64,000 nucleotides of DNA, from positions 1 to 64,000 of the forward strand of contig JAJRXK010000023.1 in NCBI GenBank assembly GCA_024276305.1. The letters run 5' to 3'. The stretch is from Candidatus Krumholzibacteriota bacterium. Lineage in GTDB: Bacteria; Krumholzibacteriota; Krumholzibacteriia; JAJRXK01. The position numbers were made by a program, and so were the translations under genes. The notes below the pieces were generated by a model. It was not told where the DNA came from, did no database searches, and saw only the letters and a program-made list of their open reading frames with translations. Shown here one piece after another: positions 1 to 8,552 of the stretch (positions within the stretch are counted from its first letter, which is position 1; every line of letters begins with the position of its first letter).

Positions 1-21
1 CGATCTTCCGGTGTACCAGCC

Positions 22-1335
22 ATGAAAGAGTCGTCCTCGGGTTTGGGTTCTTCCATGGTCGAGTGGATGCAGGTCATGTATCCCTGGTGCCGCAGTATCA
101 CCGGCGAAGGCCTGCGGCAGACCCTGGACTTTGTGGGGGAAGAGGTCGAGGGACTCGACCGAGTGCGCATTCCGACCGGGACGGCCTGCTTCGACTGGAC
201 CATTCCTCGCGAGTGGAATATTCGCGACGCCTACGTGAAGGATGTCGCGGGAAAACGAGTCATCGATTTTCGCTCGTCGAATCTGCACGTGGTCAGCTAT
301 AGCGTGCCCACGCGACAGAGGTTGAGCCTGGCCGAGCTGCGCCCCCACCTGCACACTCTCCCCGATCGACCGGATTGGATCCCCTACCGCACCAGCTACT
401 ATCGCCAGAGCTGGGGCTTTTGCCTGCGCCACCGGGATCTTCTGGCTCTGGAGGAACGGGGAGAGGACCAGGTCTATGAAGTGGTCATCGACTCCAGCCT
501 GGAGGAGGGGCACCTCGACTACGCCGAAGTCCTGGTGCCGGGAGCGCGGTCGGACGAGGTGTTGCTCAGCACTCACGTCTGCCATCCCTCCATGGCCAAC
601 GACAACCTCTCGGGCATCGTGGTGTTGATGGCGCTGGGGCAGTGGCTCCGGTCTCGGCCTCGTCGCTACAGCTATCGTCTGCTCTTCGTGCCGGGGACCA
701 TTGGGGCCGTGGCCTGGCTCGCGCACAATCCGGAGGCGGTGGGCCGCATTCGGCACGGGCTGGTTCTGGCTGGAATGGGCGATGCGGGCCCCCTGACCTA
801 CAAGCGCAGCCGCCGAGCCGATGCGGAGATCGATCGGAGTGTGGAGCGCGTGCTCGAAGAGCGGGCCGAGAATCATTCCATCCTCGACTTCTCTCCCTAC
901 GGATACGACGAGCGCCAGTACAATTCCCCGGGCTTCGACCTTCCCGTGGGGAGGCTCGGCCGGAGCGAATACGGGAGCTATCCCCAATACCACACCTCGG
1001 CGGACGACCTGAGCTTCGTGAGCGCGGAGCAGCTCGAAGCCTCATTCCACACCGTGGCGGCGGTGATCGAACGCCTCGAATCCACCGAGACCTACCGCAA
1101 CCTCTCTCCCTACGGAGAACCTCAATTGGGGCGCCGCGGGCTCTACGACGACTTTGCGGAGGGGGTGGACGTGGTCGCGGCACGGTTGGCGCGTCTGTGG
1201 GTGCTGAATCTCTCCGACGGGCATCATTCGATTCTGGACATCGCGGACCGGGCCGGTCTGGAACTTGCGGTGGTGGAAGATGCGGCACGGGCGCTCCGCG
1301 AGGGCGGGCTTCTGGAAGTGGCAGGAGGGAAGTAG
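22..1335 (+). CDS. DUF4910-type aminopeptidase-like protein of polysaccharide loci
   Basis: The protein has 437 residues and looks like the DUF4910/aminopeptidase-like family that often occurs in surface-polysaccharide clusters. Candidate metal ligands lie in STHVCHPSMANDN (His185, His188, Asp194) and in the later YHTSADD segment, giving an M28-like zinc peptidase fold. The last 65 residues look like a winged helix (SILDIADRAG...ALREGGLLE). It may remove acyl or aminoacyl groups from a precursor, but its substrate is unknown. There is no signal peptide, so it should be cytoplasmic. Its stop codon directly precedes the start of the ABC permease, which places it in the same operon. The frame is open to the left edge of the window, so an upstream start cannot be excluded. 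Confidence 0.8.
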   Translation: MKESSSGLGSSMVEWMQVMYPWCRSITGEGLRQTLDFVGEEVEGLDRVRIPTGTACFDWTIPREWNIRDAYVKDVAGKRVIDFRSSNLHVVSYSVPTRQRLSLAELRPHLHTLPDRPDWIPYRTSYYRQSWGFCLRHRDLLALEERGEDQVYEVVIDSSLEEGHLDYAEVLVPGARSDEVLLSTHVCHPSMANDNLSGIVVLMALGQWLRSRPRRYSYRLLFVPGTIGAVAWLAHNPEAVGRIRHGLVLAGMGDAGPLTYKRSRRADAEIDRSVERVLEERAENHSILDFSPYGYDERQYNSPGFDLPVGRLGRSEYGSYPQYHTSADDLSFVSAEQLEASFHTVAAVIERLESTETYRNLSPYGEPQLGRRGLYDDFAEGVDVVAARLARLWVLNLSDGHHSILDIADRAGLELAVVEDAARALREGGLLEVAGGK

Positions 1336-2121
1336 ATGTTGCAGTCGATTCGAAGCCTCGTGGAGTATCGGGATCTCCTCCTCATGCTGACTTGGCGCGA
1401 CATCCGCATCAAGTACAAGCAATCGGTCATGGGATTCCTGTGGGCCATCTTCATGCCCATCATCATCGTGGCCGCCGGGATCATGGTGAAGATCGCCTTC
1501 TCCTATGTCTCCAAACAACCCCTGCAGACCGAGCACATCGTGACGATCGCGGTGAAGTCCTTGCCCTGGGCTTTCTTCGTGGCTTGCCTTCGTTTCTCCT
1601 CCAACAGTTTGATCAGCAACCCGAATCTGGTCACCAAGATCTACTTTCCCCGCATCATCTTTCCCGTGTCGGCGGTGATCAGCCAACTCTTCGACTTCGT
1701 CATCGCCTCTTCAGTGCTGCTGGTCATCCTCGCCTTTCTCAAGGTCGGAGCGAGTCTGCAGCTCTTGTGGGTTCCTCTGCTGATTCTCATTCTGCTCTTC
1801 CTGGCTCTGGGCATGGGCATTCTCTTCTCTGCGGCCAATCTCTTCTTTCGAGATGTGAAGTACCTGGTGGAGGTCATTCTCACCTTCGCCATCTTCTTCA
1901 CGCCGGTGTTCTACGAGGTCGAGATGTTCGACAAGTGGAGCACCCTCCTCCTGGTCAATCCCGTCGCGCCCTTGCTCGAAGGCCTGCGCGCATGCGTGGT
2001 GCTCCATCAGGCTCCGGATCTGATGTGGATTGCCTACAGCGGTGGAGTAGCCGTCGTCACTCTCCTCGTCTCGGTGTGGTCCTTCGCGCGGCTGGAGCCG
2101 CTCTTCGCGGAGAGCATCTGA
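1336..2121 (+). CDS. ABC-2 type polysaccharide export permease (Wzm/TagG-like)
   Basis: This 261-residue inner-membrane protein has about six hydrophobic segments and the usual N-terminus of the family (RDLLLMLTWRDIRIKYKQ). The segment FTPVFYEV followed by NPVAPLLEGLRA is typical of ABC-2 permeases that export O-antigen or teichoic acid. It should form the membrane channel for the ATPase encoded 63 bases downstream and move an undecaprenyl-linked glycan to the periplasm. The ATG follows the upstream stop with no gap, and AGGAGG (1322-1327) inside the upstream gene serves as ribosome binding site, so the two genes are probably translationally coupled. Confidence 0.92.
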   Translation: MLQSIRSLVEYRDLLLMLTWRDIRIKYKQSVMGFLWAIFMPIIIVAAGIMVKIAFSYVSKQPLQTEHIVTIAVKSLPWAFFVACLRFSSNSLISNPNLVTKIYFPRIIFPVSAVISQLFDFVIASSVLLVILAFLKVGASLQLLWVPLLILILLFLALGMGILFSAANLFFRDVKYLVEVILTFAIFFTPVFYEVEMFDKWSTLLLVNPVAPLLEGLRACVVLHQAPDLMWIAYSGGVAVVTLLVSVWSFARLEPLFAESI

Positions 2122-2184
2122 GATGAAGACACGCCATCTGGGATCCGCAGCCCCCCTTCGACCCGAAGCGCGAGAGATTCGATC

Positions 2185-3387
2185 ATGAGTGACGACCAAG
2201 CGATTCTCGAATTCCGCAAGGTGTCCAAGAAGTTTCGTCGTGGACAGCTCCACGACTCCCTGCGCGACCTGCTTCCCTCTTTGGCCAAGTCCTTCTTCCG
2301 GGGACGCAGTAGCAAGGACCTGGGCGAACAGGAGTTCTGGGCCCTGCGAGATGTGAGCTTCGCTCTGGGGAAGGGCGAGGCGCTGGGGATCATCGGTCCC
2401 AATGGGGCCGGCAAGAGCACCATTCTCAAGACCCTCACCGGAATCATGAATCCCACGTCGGGCGAACGAATCGTACGGGGTTCTCTTTCGGCCCTCATCG
2501 AGGTGGGCGCGGGTTTCCATCCGGATCTGACTGGTCGGGAGAACATCTTTCTCAATGGCACGATTCTGGGGATGTCCCGGGCGGAAATCCGCGAAAAGCT
2601 CGAGGAGATCATCGAATTCTCCGGTCTGCGCGACTTCATCGACACTCCGGTCAAGCGCTACTCCTCAGGGATGTACGCCCGCCTGGGATTCTCCATCGCC
2701 TGTCACGTCTCGCCGGATATCCTGGTGGTGGACGAGGTGCTGAGTGTGGGCGATTGGGCTTTCCAGAACAAGTCGATGGAAAAGATGAAGGGCATTCTGG
2801 GGAGTGGGGCCACGGTCATCTTCGTCTCGCACAACCTGAAGGCGGTCACCACGCTCTGTGAGAAGGTGCTCTACCTCGAAAAGGGGCAGGTCCAGGCCTT
2901 CGGGCCGGCCAAGGAGGTGGTGGATGCCTACATCCGTCGAGCCTCCGCTCAGGCCCAGGAGGCGAAAATCGAGGGAAAGCCCGCCTTCATCGAAGAGGTC
3001 CGTCTGAAGAATGGGACCGAGGACGGGTCGGTCTTTCGTCCCGGAGAGAAAGGGGTGGTGGAAGTCGCGGTAAGGGCGCCGGATTGGGACAAGGGAATGG
3101 CGGTGGCCCTGGGTTTCCGCGACGAGAACTACAACATGTTCTTCTACGTCGATTCCTGTCGCCTGGGGGCCCCGGAGTTCTTTCTTGGACCGGGAGAATC
3201 GCGTACACTCGTCTTCGAGTTCGACATGCACCTGGCGCCGGGTTCTTATTTCCTGAATGTGGCGTTGACTCACCCCCAACTCGATCAGGTGCTCGATCAT
3301 CGTGCCCCGGCGCTCACCTTCGTCGTCCATTCGGATGTCGATGTCCGCGGGGTGGCGAATCTGTATCCCCGGCTCGTGGAAAGGTGA
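2185..3387 (+). CDS. ABC polysaccharide exporter ATPase with C-terminal glycan-binding domain (Wzt-like)
   Basis: The 400-residue ATPase partners the preceding permease. Residues 1-250 form the nucleotide-binding domain: Walker A GPNGAGKST (71-79), signature YSSGM (159-163), Walker B ILVVDEV (179-185) and H-loop His at about 216. Residues from about 255 to 400 form a Wzt-type beta-sandwich, which in known transporters recognises the modified end of a finished polysaccharide. This predicts that the exported glycan carries a terminal cap. The ATPase faces the cytoplasm. Its stop codon overlaps the GTG start of the next glycosyltransferase (GTGA). Confidence 0.93.
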   Translation: MSDDQAILEFRKVSKKFRRGQLHDSLRDLLPSLAKSFFRGRSSKDLGEQEFWALRDVSFALGKGEALGIIGPNGAGKSTILKTLTGIMNPTSGERIVRGSLSALIEVGAGFHPDLTGRENIFLNGTILGMSRAEIREKLEEIIEFSGLRDFIDTPVKRYSSGMYARLGFSIACHVSPDILVVDEVLSVGDWAFQNKSMEKMKGILGSGATVIFVSHNLKAVTTLCEKVLYLEKGQVQAFGPAKEVVDAYIRRASAQAQEAKIEGKPAFIEEVRLKNGTEDGSVFRPGEKGVVEVAVRAPDWDKGMAVALGFRDENYNMFFYVDSCRLGAPEFFLGPGESRTLVFEFDMHLAPGSYFLNVALTHPQLDQVLDHRAPALTFVVHSDVDVRGVANLYPRLVER

Positions 3388-4670
3388 GCATCAACACCAT
3401 GACGGGGCCCCCGCTCGGGAGCACGGGAGCCACGGTGGAAGCTCAGAAGTCTTCGGAACGCCTCGGGCCCTATGCCTTGGTTTGTCTGGGTGGGATCCCC
3501 TGGGGCCACTCCTGGAAACGAAACCAGAGCATGGTCTACGAGCTGGCCGATAGTTCGCTCTTCGACCGGGTTCTGTTCGTGAATCCCAAAGAAATGTGGT
3601 TGCGAGATGAGCTCACCCGGGGTGGGGGATCGATGCGCGCTCGCTCGCGTCGAATCCTGGATAGCCTCCCCCGTCAGCGCGGTCGAAACCTCACCACCCT
3701 CACCCTCATTCGATGCCTACCCTTCAAGAAGACGGCGCGGTGGGCTCTACGCGCCGAGAACCGCGGTTTCCGCACCTACCTGAACCGTCTTCTCGGGGGT
3801 CGCCCTTTCATCCTGCTGAACAATCACCCCAATTTCTACTGGAGCGATCTGTTGGCGGGGCTCATGGGAGATGCCGAATTGACGGTCTACGATCTTTCGG
3901 ACGATTTTCTCGAGTTCCACCAGATCCAGCGCCACCGGGATGTCATCGCGGCGAGCCTGGAATACTGCTGCTCTCGTTCGGACTTGGTCCTTGCGGTCAA
4001 TCCTCATGTGGCGGATCGCTACCGGATCCACAATCCGAACGTTCACGTCGTGCTCAACGCGACCAATGTCGAGAACTTCCAGAGGCCGAGCTACGCTCGG
4101 GTGGCCATGCTCGAGAGGATTCGGACCGACGCCGAGGCGGTCTTCGGCTACGCGGGAATCATCAACCGGGTTCGGCTGGACTACGAACTGTTGCGACGAA
4201 CCCTGGACCGGCGCCCGCATTGGCACCTGGTCCTCGTGGGAAGTGCGGACCCGAGCTTTCTGGACCTCGTCGAACGCTATCCCAACCTTCACCATCATCC
4301 GGCGGTGGACTATCATCTGTTGCCGGACTGGCTCCACGGCTTCGACGCGGTGATCGTTCCCTTCGAGCACAATGCCCACACCCAGGGCAATGACTTGCTC
4401 AAGGTGAACGACGCTCTGGCGATGGGCAAGCCGGTGGTCGTGGCGGGGGTGAGATCTCTCGATCGATATGGAGACCTGGTGAGGGTCGCCCGCCATGCCG
4501 ATGAATTCCTCTCGGCTCTCGAAGCATCCAGAGTCGAGAAGGATCCGGAGCTCATGGAACGCCGACGGGCTTTCGCGAGGGAGAATTCCTGGCGGCATCG
4601 CGCCCAGGAAGTGCAGGATATCCTCGAGCAGGCCCTGCGCGAGAAGAGGGACAAGGGGGCGTCGCGGTGA
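3384..4670 (+). CDS. GT-B glycosyltransferase (TuaH-like)
   Basis: The 428-residue cytoplasmic glycosyltransferase has a GT-B architecture. The N-terminal half contains WGHSWKRNQSM and a hydrophobic turn FILLNNHPNFYW. The C-terminal half has the donor-binding pattern VFGYAGIINRVRLDYELL, then LVLVGSADPS and NDLLKVNDALAMGKPVV. The overall look is that of TuaH/GumK-like enzymes, which add uronic or other sugars to lipid-linked precursors; the sugar cannot be read from sequence. The start chosen is GTG at 3384, which overlaps the upstream TGA. An ATG at 3399 is the alternative. Its own end overlaps the PIG-L gene by four bases. Confidence 0.85.
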   Translation: MSINTMTGPPLGSTGATVEAQKSSERLGPYALVCLGGIPWGHSWKRNQSMVYELADSSLFDRVLFVNPKEMWLRDELTRGGGSMRARSRRILDSLPRQRGRNLTTLTLIRCLPFKKTARWALRAENRGFRTYLNRLLGGRPFILLNNHPNFYWSDLLAGLMGDAELTVYDLSDDFLEFHQIQRHRDVIAASLEYCCSRSDLVLAVNPHVADRYRIHNPNVHVVLNATNVENFQRPSYARVAMLERIRTDAEAVFGYAGIINRVRLDYELLRRTLDRRPHWHLVLVGSADPSFLDLVERYPNLHHHPAVDYHLLPDWLHGFDAVIVPFEHNAHTQGNDLLKVNDALAMGKPVVVAGVRSLDRYGDLVRVARHADEFLSALEASRVEKDPELMERRRAFARENSWRHRAQEVQDILEQALREKRDKGASR

Positions 4671-5326
4671 ATCTCTTCCGGTGGCCAGAGACCGGGCCGA
4701 GCCCGCTGAACATTCTGTGTCTGGGTGCGCACTGTGACGACATCGAGATCGGTTGTGGCGCCACCTTGCTCACCCTTCTCTCGCGGCAAGCGGCTGTCGT
4801 GAGGTGGGAGATCTTCAGTGGCAGTGACGAGCGCGAGGCCGAAGCGCGAAGCTCGGCGGCGATGTTTCTGGCCCAGGCGAAGTCCTTCGAGGTGCATGTC
4901 CACCGTCATCGCGACGGCTATCTCCCCTATGTCGGGGCGGAGGTGAAGGATGAATTCGAGCGCCTCAAGACCAAGATCGATCCCGATCTGATCTTCACTC
5001 ACACCGCCGCCGACATGCACCAGGACCACCGCTTGTTGCAGGAGCTCACCTGGAACACCTTCCGCCACCATCTGATCCTGGAATACGAGATCCCCAAGGT
5101 GGACGGAGATCTGGGTCGCCCCAATGTCTATGTTCCAGTGACCGAGGAGGCCGCCCGCCGCAAGGCAGAAATCCTGGTGCAGGCCTATCGGAGTCAGAGC
5201 TCCAAGCCCTGGTTCGACGAGAGTCTCTTCGCCGCGCTGATGCGCATTCGGGGGATGGAATGCGAAGCCCCCAGCCGGTCGGCCGAGGGCTTCTTCGGTC
5301 GCAAGGTGATCCTCCAGGGAGCCTGA
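4667..5326 (+). CDS. PIG-L family N-acetylglucosaminyl deacetylase-like protein
   Basis: The 219-residue protein opens with the diagnostic zinc motif GAHCDDIEIGCG (His22, Asp24, Asp25) of the PIG-L/LmbE fold. A second histidine region, THTAADMHQDH, completes the site. Family members remove acetyl groups from GlcNAc-type sugars on lipids, mycothiol precursors or nucleotide sugars. Here it probably edits a polysaccharide precursor or free nucleotide sugar in the cytoplasm. It starts with GTG overlapping the upstream TGA, so it is co-translated with the glycosyltransferase. It is the last gene of this plus-strand block; the next gene is convergent. Confidence 0.9.
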   Translation: MNLFRWPETGPSPLNILCLGAHCDDIEIGCGATLLTLLSRQAAVVRWEIFSGSDEREAEARSSAAMFLAQAKSFEVHVHRHRDGYLPYVGAEVKDEFERLKTKIDPDLIFTHTAADMHQDHRLLQELTWNTFRHHLILEYEIPKVDGDLGRPNVYVPVTEEAARRKAEILVQAYRSQSSKPWFDESLFAALMRIRGMECEAPSRSAEGFFGRKVILQGA

Positions 5327-5351
5327 CCCCAATCCGCGGGTCGTGCGCGCA

Positions 5352-6794
5352 CTAACGTACCAACAGTACCTTTGCGCTCAGGTTCACTTTCCGACCGATG
5401 GCTCGCACATAGTACACTCCACTGCTCACGTCGATGCCGGACTGGTCTCGCCCGTCCCAACGCAGCTGCAGATCTCCCGGATTCGTGACTTGGGGCCGGA
5501 GAGTGCGGACCCGGCGCCCCGCGAGGTCGTAGATTCCCACCGAGAGGTCATCGCCCGCTGCCTGCACATTGATCTGGGCCGCGAACTGGAAGGGATTCGG
5601 CCAGATCCGGATCGTTCCGGCGGCCAGGGGCAGGACGGGGTCGACGCCGGTGACGACCGGAGCGTTCTGGAATTCGTAGGTGAAGAAAGCGGCCCGCTGC
5701 GATTGGTTGTTGTACTCGGTCGCAATCCAGTCCGCGCTCCGCGATCCGGCCACGATCCGGTATTCGTCCACTCGGCCTTCCATGAGGTCGAGACTGTTGA
5801 ACAGGGCGGGACCTGCGATGCCGACTCGTCCGCCGATGGCCTCTCCGGTATAGGCGTGGTTGGTCGCCGGTGCGTAGTGGATCTGCACGGCTTGCTCGAC
5901 ACCATCCAAGAAGAAGCGCGCGGTATCGGCGGCCGAATCCAGGGTCCACACGAAGTGGTGCATGGAGGTGTCGATCACCGCGGAATTCCAGGTCATGAAC
6001 CCACTGGCCGTTTCCAGGTCCGGATTGAGGTCTCCCCCGCTGCGCTGGAAGGAGAGATTCCAGAAGCCGGTGAGGGACTGAAACGCCACCCGTCCGGAGA
6101 GAGCTCCGCCGGGATGGCTGGCCCAGGCGCTGATCGTATAGGTGCTGTCCGTGGAACTCACCCGGTCGGTGTAGACCCAGTTGGAGACCCCATCGAAGTT
6201 CCAAGCGGAACCGATTTGGCCGTCTTGGAGGCTCGATGCCGTCCAATTGCTTCCGGCGCCGGTTTCCGCGAAATTGCCGCCGGGGCCGGAGTCCGAGAGG
6301 ATCCCCGATTGGGGGTCGTCCTCGAAGTGGTAGACGGCCAGGTGCTCCGGACCGAAGGCGCTGCCCAGACCAGGGGTGACGGTGGTGTCCGGATTGCCGT
6401 AATACAGATAGAACTCATTCTGAGTGGCGGAGAGCACGGGGGCCTTGAACCAGATCTCTGCCCGGTGGGCCAGGGAGTCGTAGCTCACGATTTCGTGTTC
6501 GAGAGGAGTGGTGCCGTCACTTGCGGTGATGAGCAGGTCACTCCCATCCTTGTTGGCAAAGGGGAAGAGCGCATTCAGACTGTCCGCATCGATCGAGATC
6601 AGGAGACTGAAGTCATTCAGGGTTCCCGAGGCGGGCAGGAGTTCCGGCTTGGCGTCGAAGCGAATCCGATGGGCCCAACCGGGGTCGATCCAGGGAGCAG
6701 CTCCGGCCGCTCCGGCGGCGAGGGCCGGCAGCGTGGGGCTGGCCATCGAGAGGACGCAGAGCACAAGCAGAGTAAGGTAGCGGGGTCGCAACAT
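5352..6794 (-). CDS. Secreted DUF2341-LamG protein with FlgD-like C-terminal domain (paralogue 1)
   Basis: The 480-residue exported protein begins with a clear signal peptide ending in LPALAAGA. After it comes a DUF2341 domain (about 34-150) containing PWIDPGWAHRIRF and FYLYYGNPDTT. A concanavalin/LamG-like domain follows (about 155-370), with the motifs WNFDGVSNWV and DEYRIVAGSRSADWI. The FlgD-like immunoglobulin tail (about 392-480) has IRIWPNPF, DLAGRRVRTL and SGVYYVRA. DUF2341 and LamG domains are linked to carbohydrate binding, so a surface lectin tied to the polysaccharide is plausible. It is closely similar in plan to the proteins at 10726 and 31026. Confidence 0.9.
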   Translation of the reverse strand: MLRPRYLTLLVLCVLSMASPTLPALAAGAAGAAPWIDPGWAHRIRFDAKPELLPASGTLNDFSLLISIDADSLNALFPFANKDGSDLLITASDGTTPLEHEIVSYDSLAHRAEIWFKAPVLSATQNEFYLYYGNPDTTVTPGLGSAFGPEHLAVYHFEDDPQSGILSDSGPGGNFAETGAGSNWTASSLQDGQIGSAWNFDGVSNWVYTDRVSSTDSTYTISAWASHPGGALSGRVAFQSLTGFWNLSFQRSGGDLNPDLETASGFMTWNSAVIDTSMHHFVWTLDSAADTARFFLDGVEQAVQIHYAPATNHAYTGEAIGGRVGIAGPALFNSLDLMEGRVDEYRIVAGSRSADWIATEYNNQSQRAAFFTYEFQNAPVVTGVDPVLPLAAGTIRIWPNPFQFAAQINVQAAGDDLSVGIYDLAGRRVRTLRPQVTNPGDLQLRWDGRDQSGIDVSSGVYYVRAIGRKVNLSAKVLLVR

Positions 6795-6863
6795 TCTGAA
6801 TCCTCGATTTTGGGCGGTTGGGTCGCCGCACGACAGGGACCTGGGCTCTCTTCGGACCTGAGA

Positions 6864-6872
6864 AGTATACCA
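6864..6872 (-). promoter_or_regulatory. Extended -10 promoter element (TGGTATACT)
   Basis: Read on the minus strand, TGGTATACT gives a TG dinucleotide one base before a good -10 hexamer, about 70 bases upstream of the DUF2341 gene start at 6794. No convincing -35 box is visible 17 bases upstream. The same lone extended -10 pattern recurs at six other places in the window. Confidence 0.5.
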
Positions 6873-7024
6873 TTCTTGCTAGAGAATGGCCGGGAATCAT
6901 CCACCCGGGCGAGGACTCGCTGCGGGGTCGAAAGGGCGGATTCGCGGGGCGTTCGGCACGATGGGGTCGTGCAAAACACCACGAGGAACGACTCGGAGGG
7001 CTGGCGCCGGGCCCCGAGAACGAA

Positions 7025-8545
7025 ATGAGATTGTCGATGCACGATGCGCCCTCTCCTCACCGACCCCGCCCCAGAGCTGCCGGAGCATTCTGGGCGGCGG
7101 TGGTGGCAATGGCGGGGGTCTTGATCCTCGTGATCGGCGCCTCCGTTCGTCCCCTCTGGTACGACGAATTCTTCACGTACTATGTCTCGCGCCTCCCGGG
7201 TCCGGGGGCCATCGCCCAGGCTCTGCTGGAGGGGGCGGACAATGGCCCTCCCTTCGACTACTGGCTTCGCAATTCGAGCATGTCACTCTTCGGCTCGAGC
7301 CCGCTCGCGCTGCGACTGCCCTCGATCGCCGGCCTTCTGGTGAGCGCATGGGCCCTGGCGGCCACGGTCCGCCCACGGCAGGGGGCGGCGGCGGCGTGGA
7401 TCGCGGTGCTCGGTCTGGGATTCACGGTCGCGCCTCGCTACGGAATCGAAGCGAGAGCCTATTCCACTCTTCTGGCCTGCATGGCCGTTGCCCTCTGGGC
7501 CTGGCAAAGTGCGGTGATGCGGCCGGATCGCCGTCGCTATGCCGTGGTTCTGGGGCTGGCCCTCTTTCTGTCCCCCATGACCCACTACTACGGAGTGCTC
7601 AACTACCTACCCATCCTGGCGGCCGAAGTCGCGAGCTGGGGACGTGCCCCCCGTTGCGGAAGGCGATGGGCGGCCTTGGTCCTCTCCCTGGGGAGCGTGG
7701 GCTTCTTGCCGGCCTTCGCCCGTCACGCCTGGCAGATGCGGCAGCATTTCTGGGCGGCGGCGAGAAACCCCTGGTCGGTGGTCGACGCCTACTCCTCGCT
7801 CTTCGGCCTGGGCTTGGCCTTCCTCGTGTTCGTGGGTGTGCTCTGGTTTCGCACGCGGCCGCGGTCGCAGAGTGCTCCCCGGTCCCAAGGCGATCCCGCA
7901 AGGCGGGGAATCGCCGCCGCCACGGGGGTCCTGTTGCTCACCCCGGTCATCGTCTACGGCATGGCGAGTGCCTTCACCAATGCGATGGCCCACCGCTACG
8001 CCCTGATCACCACTCTGGGATTGGCGCTGGTCGCGGCCCTATTGGGAGCCCCCTTTGCCGCGGCTCGTCCCCGATGGACTCGAGCGCTCATTGCAGTCCT
8101 GGTCGTGGTGCAGCTCGCATCCTGGGAACGGCAGCTCCTCGGCGATGGGGCAGGGTCGGATGTCGAGGGAATCCGCACCTTCTTGGGCGGCCACGCCGAG
8201 GATCTGGTGGTCGAGGACGCGCAGGATTTTCTGCGCCTCTACCACGACCTCCCCCTCCGCGAAGGGCGCCAACTCGTCTACCTCAGCGATGCGGAGCTGT
8301 CGGTGCAGCATTTGGGCTACGACACCGACGAGATCGCTCTTCCGAAGCTCCGCCCCTATGCCCGCTTTCACCTGGTGGACTTCGAGGCCTATCTGCGGCG
8401 GCAGTCCGACTTCCTGGTGATCGTGGGGCCGGAGCCTCGGTGGCTCTCCTCGGAATTGCAGTTGCGGCACTACGAACTCGATCTGGTGGCTCGTGTCGGC
8501 TCCCACACCGTCTACCGCGTGAGGCCTCCCGCCGCCGCCCGTTGA
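7025..8545 (+). CDS. GT-C membrane glycosyltransferase (ArnT/GT39-GT83-like)
   Basis: The 506-residue protein has an N-terminal membrane helix followed by VRPLWYDEFFTYYVSR. Its Asp-Glu pair in the first outer loop is the usual catalytic feature of GT-C enzymes that take sugars from polyprenyl phosphate. About ten further hydrophobic stretches follow, and the last 130 residues are soluble and probably periplasmic. It may transfer a sugar to a glycan or protein on the outer face of the inner membrane. ATG at 7025 was chosen because it just precedes the first helix; the ATG at 7037 is possible. The open frame further upstream, from 6818, looks non-coding. Confidence 0.82.
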   Translation: MRLSMHDAPSPHRPRPRAAGAFWAAVVAMAGVLILVIGASVRPLWYDEFFTYYVSRLPGPGAIAQALLEGADNGPPFDYWLRNSSMSLFGSSPLALRLPSIAGLLVSAWALAATVRPRQGAAAAWIAVLGLGFTVAPRYGIEARAYSTLLACMAVALWAWQSAVMRPDRRRYAVVLGLALFLSPMTHYYGVLNYLPILAAEVASWGRAPRCGRRWAALVLSLGSVGFLPAFARHAWQMRQHFWAAARNPWSVVDAYSSLFGLGLAFLVFVGVLWFRTRPRSQSAPRSQGDPARRGIAAATGVLLLTPVIVYGMASAFTNAMAHRYALITTLGLALVAALLGAPFAAARPRWTRALIAVLVVVQLASWERQLLGDGAGSDVEGIRTFLGGHAEDLVVEDAQDFLRLYHDLPLREGRQLVYLSDAELSVQHLGYDTDEIALPKLRPYARFHLVDFEAYLRRQSDFLVIVGPEPRWLSSELQLRHYELDLVARVGSHTVYRVRPPAAAR

Positions 8546-8552
8546 TCCCGGT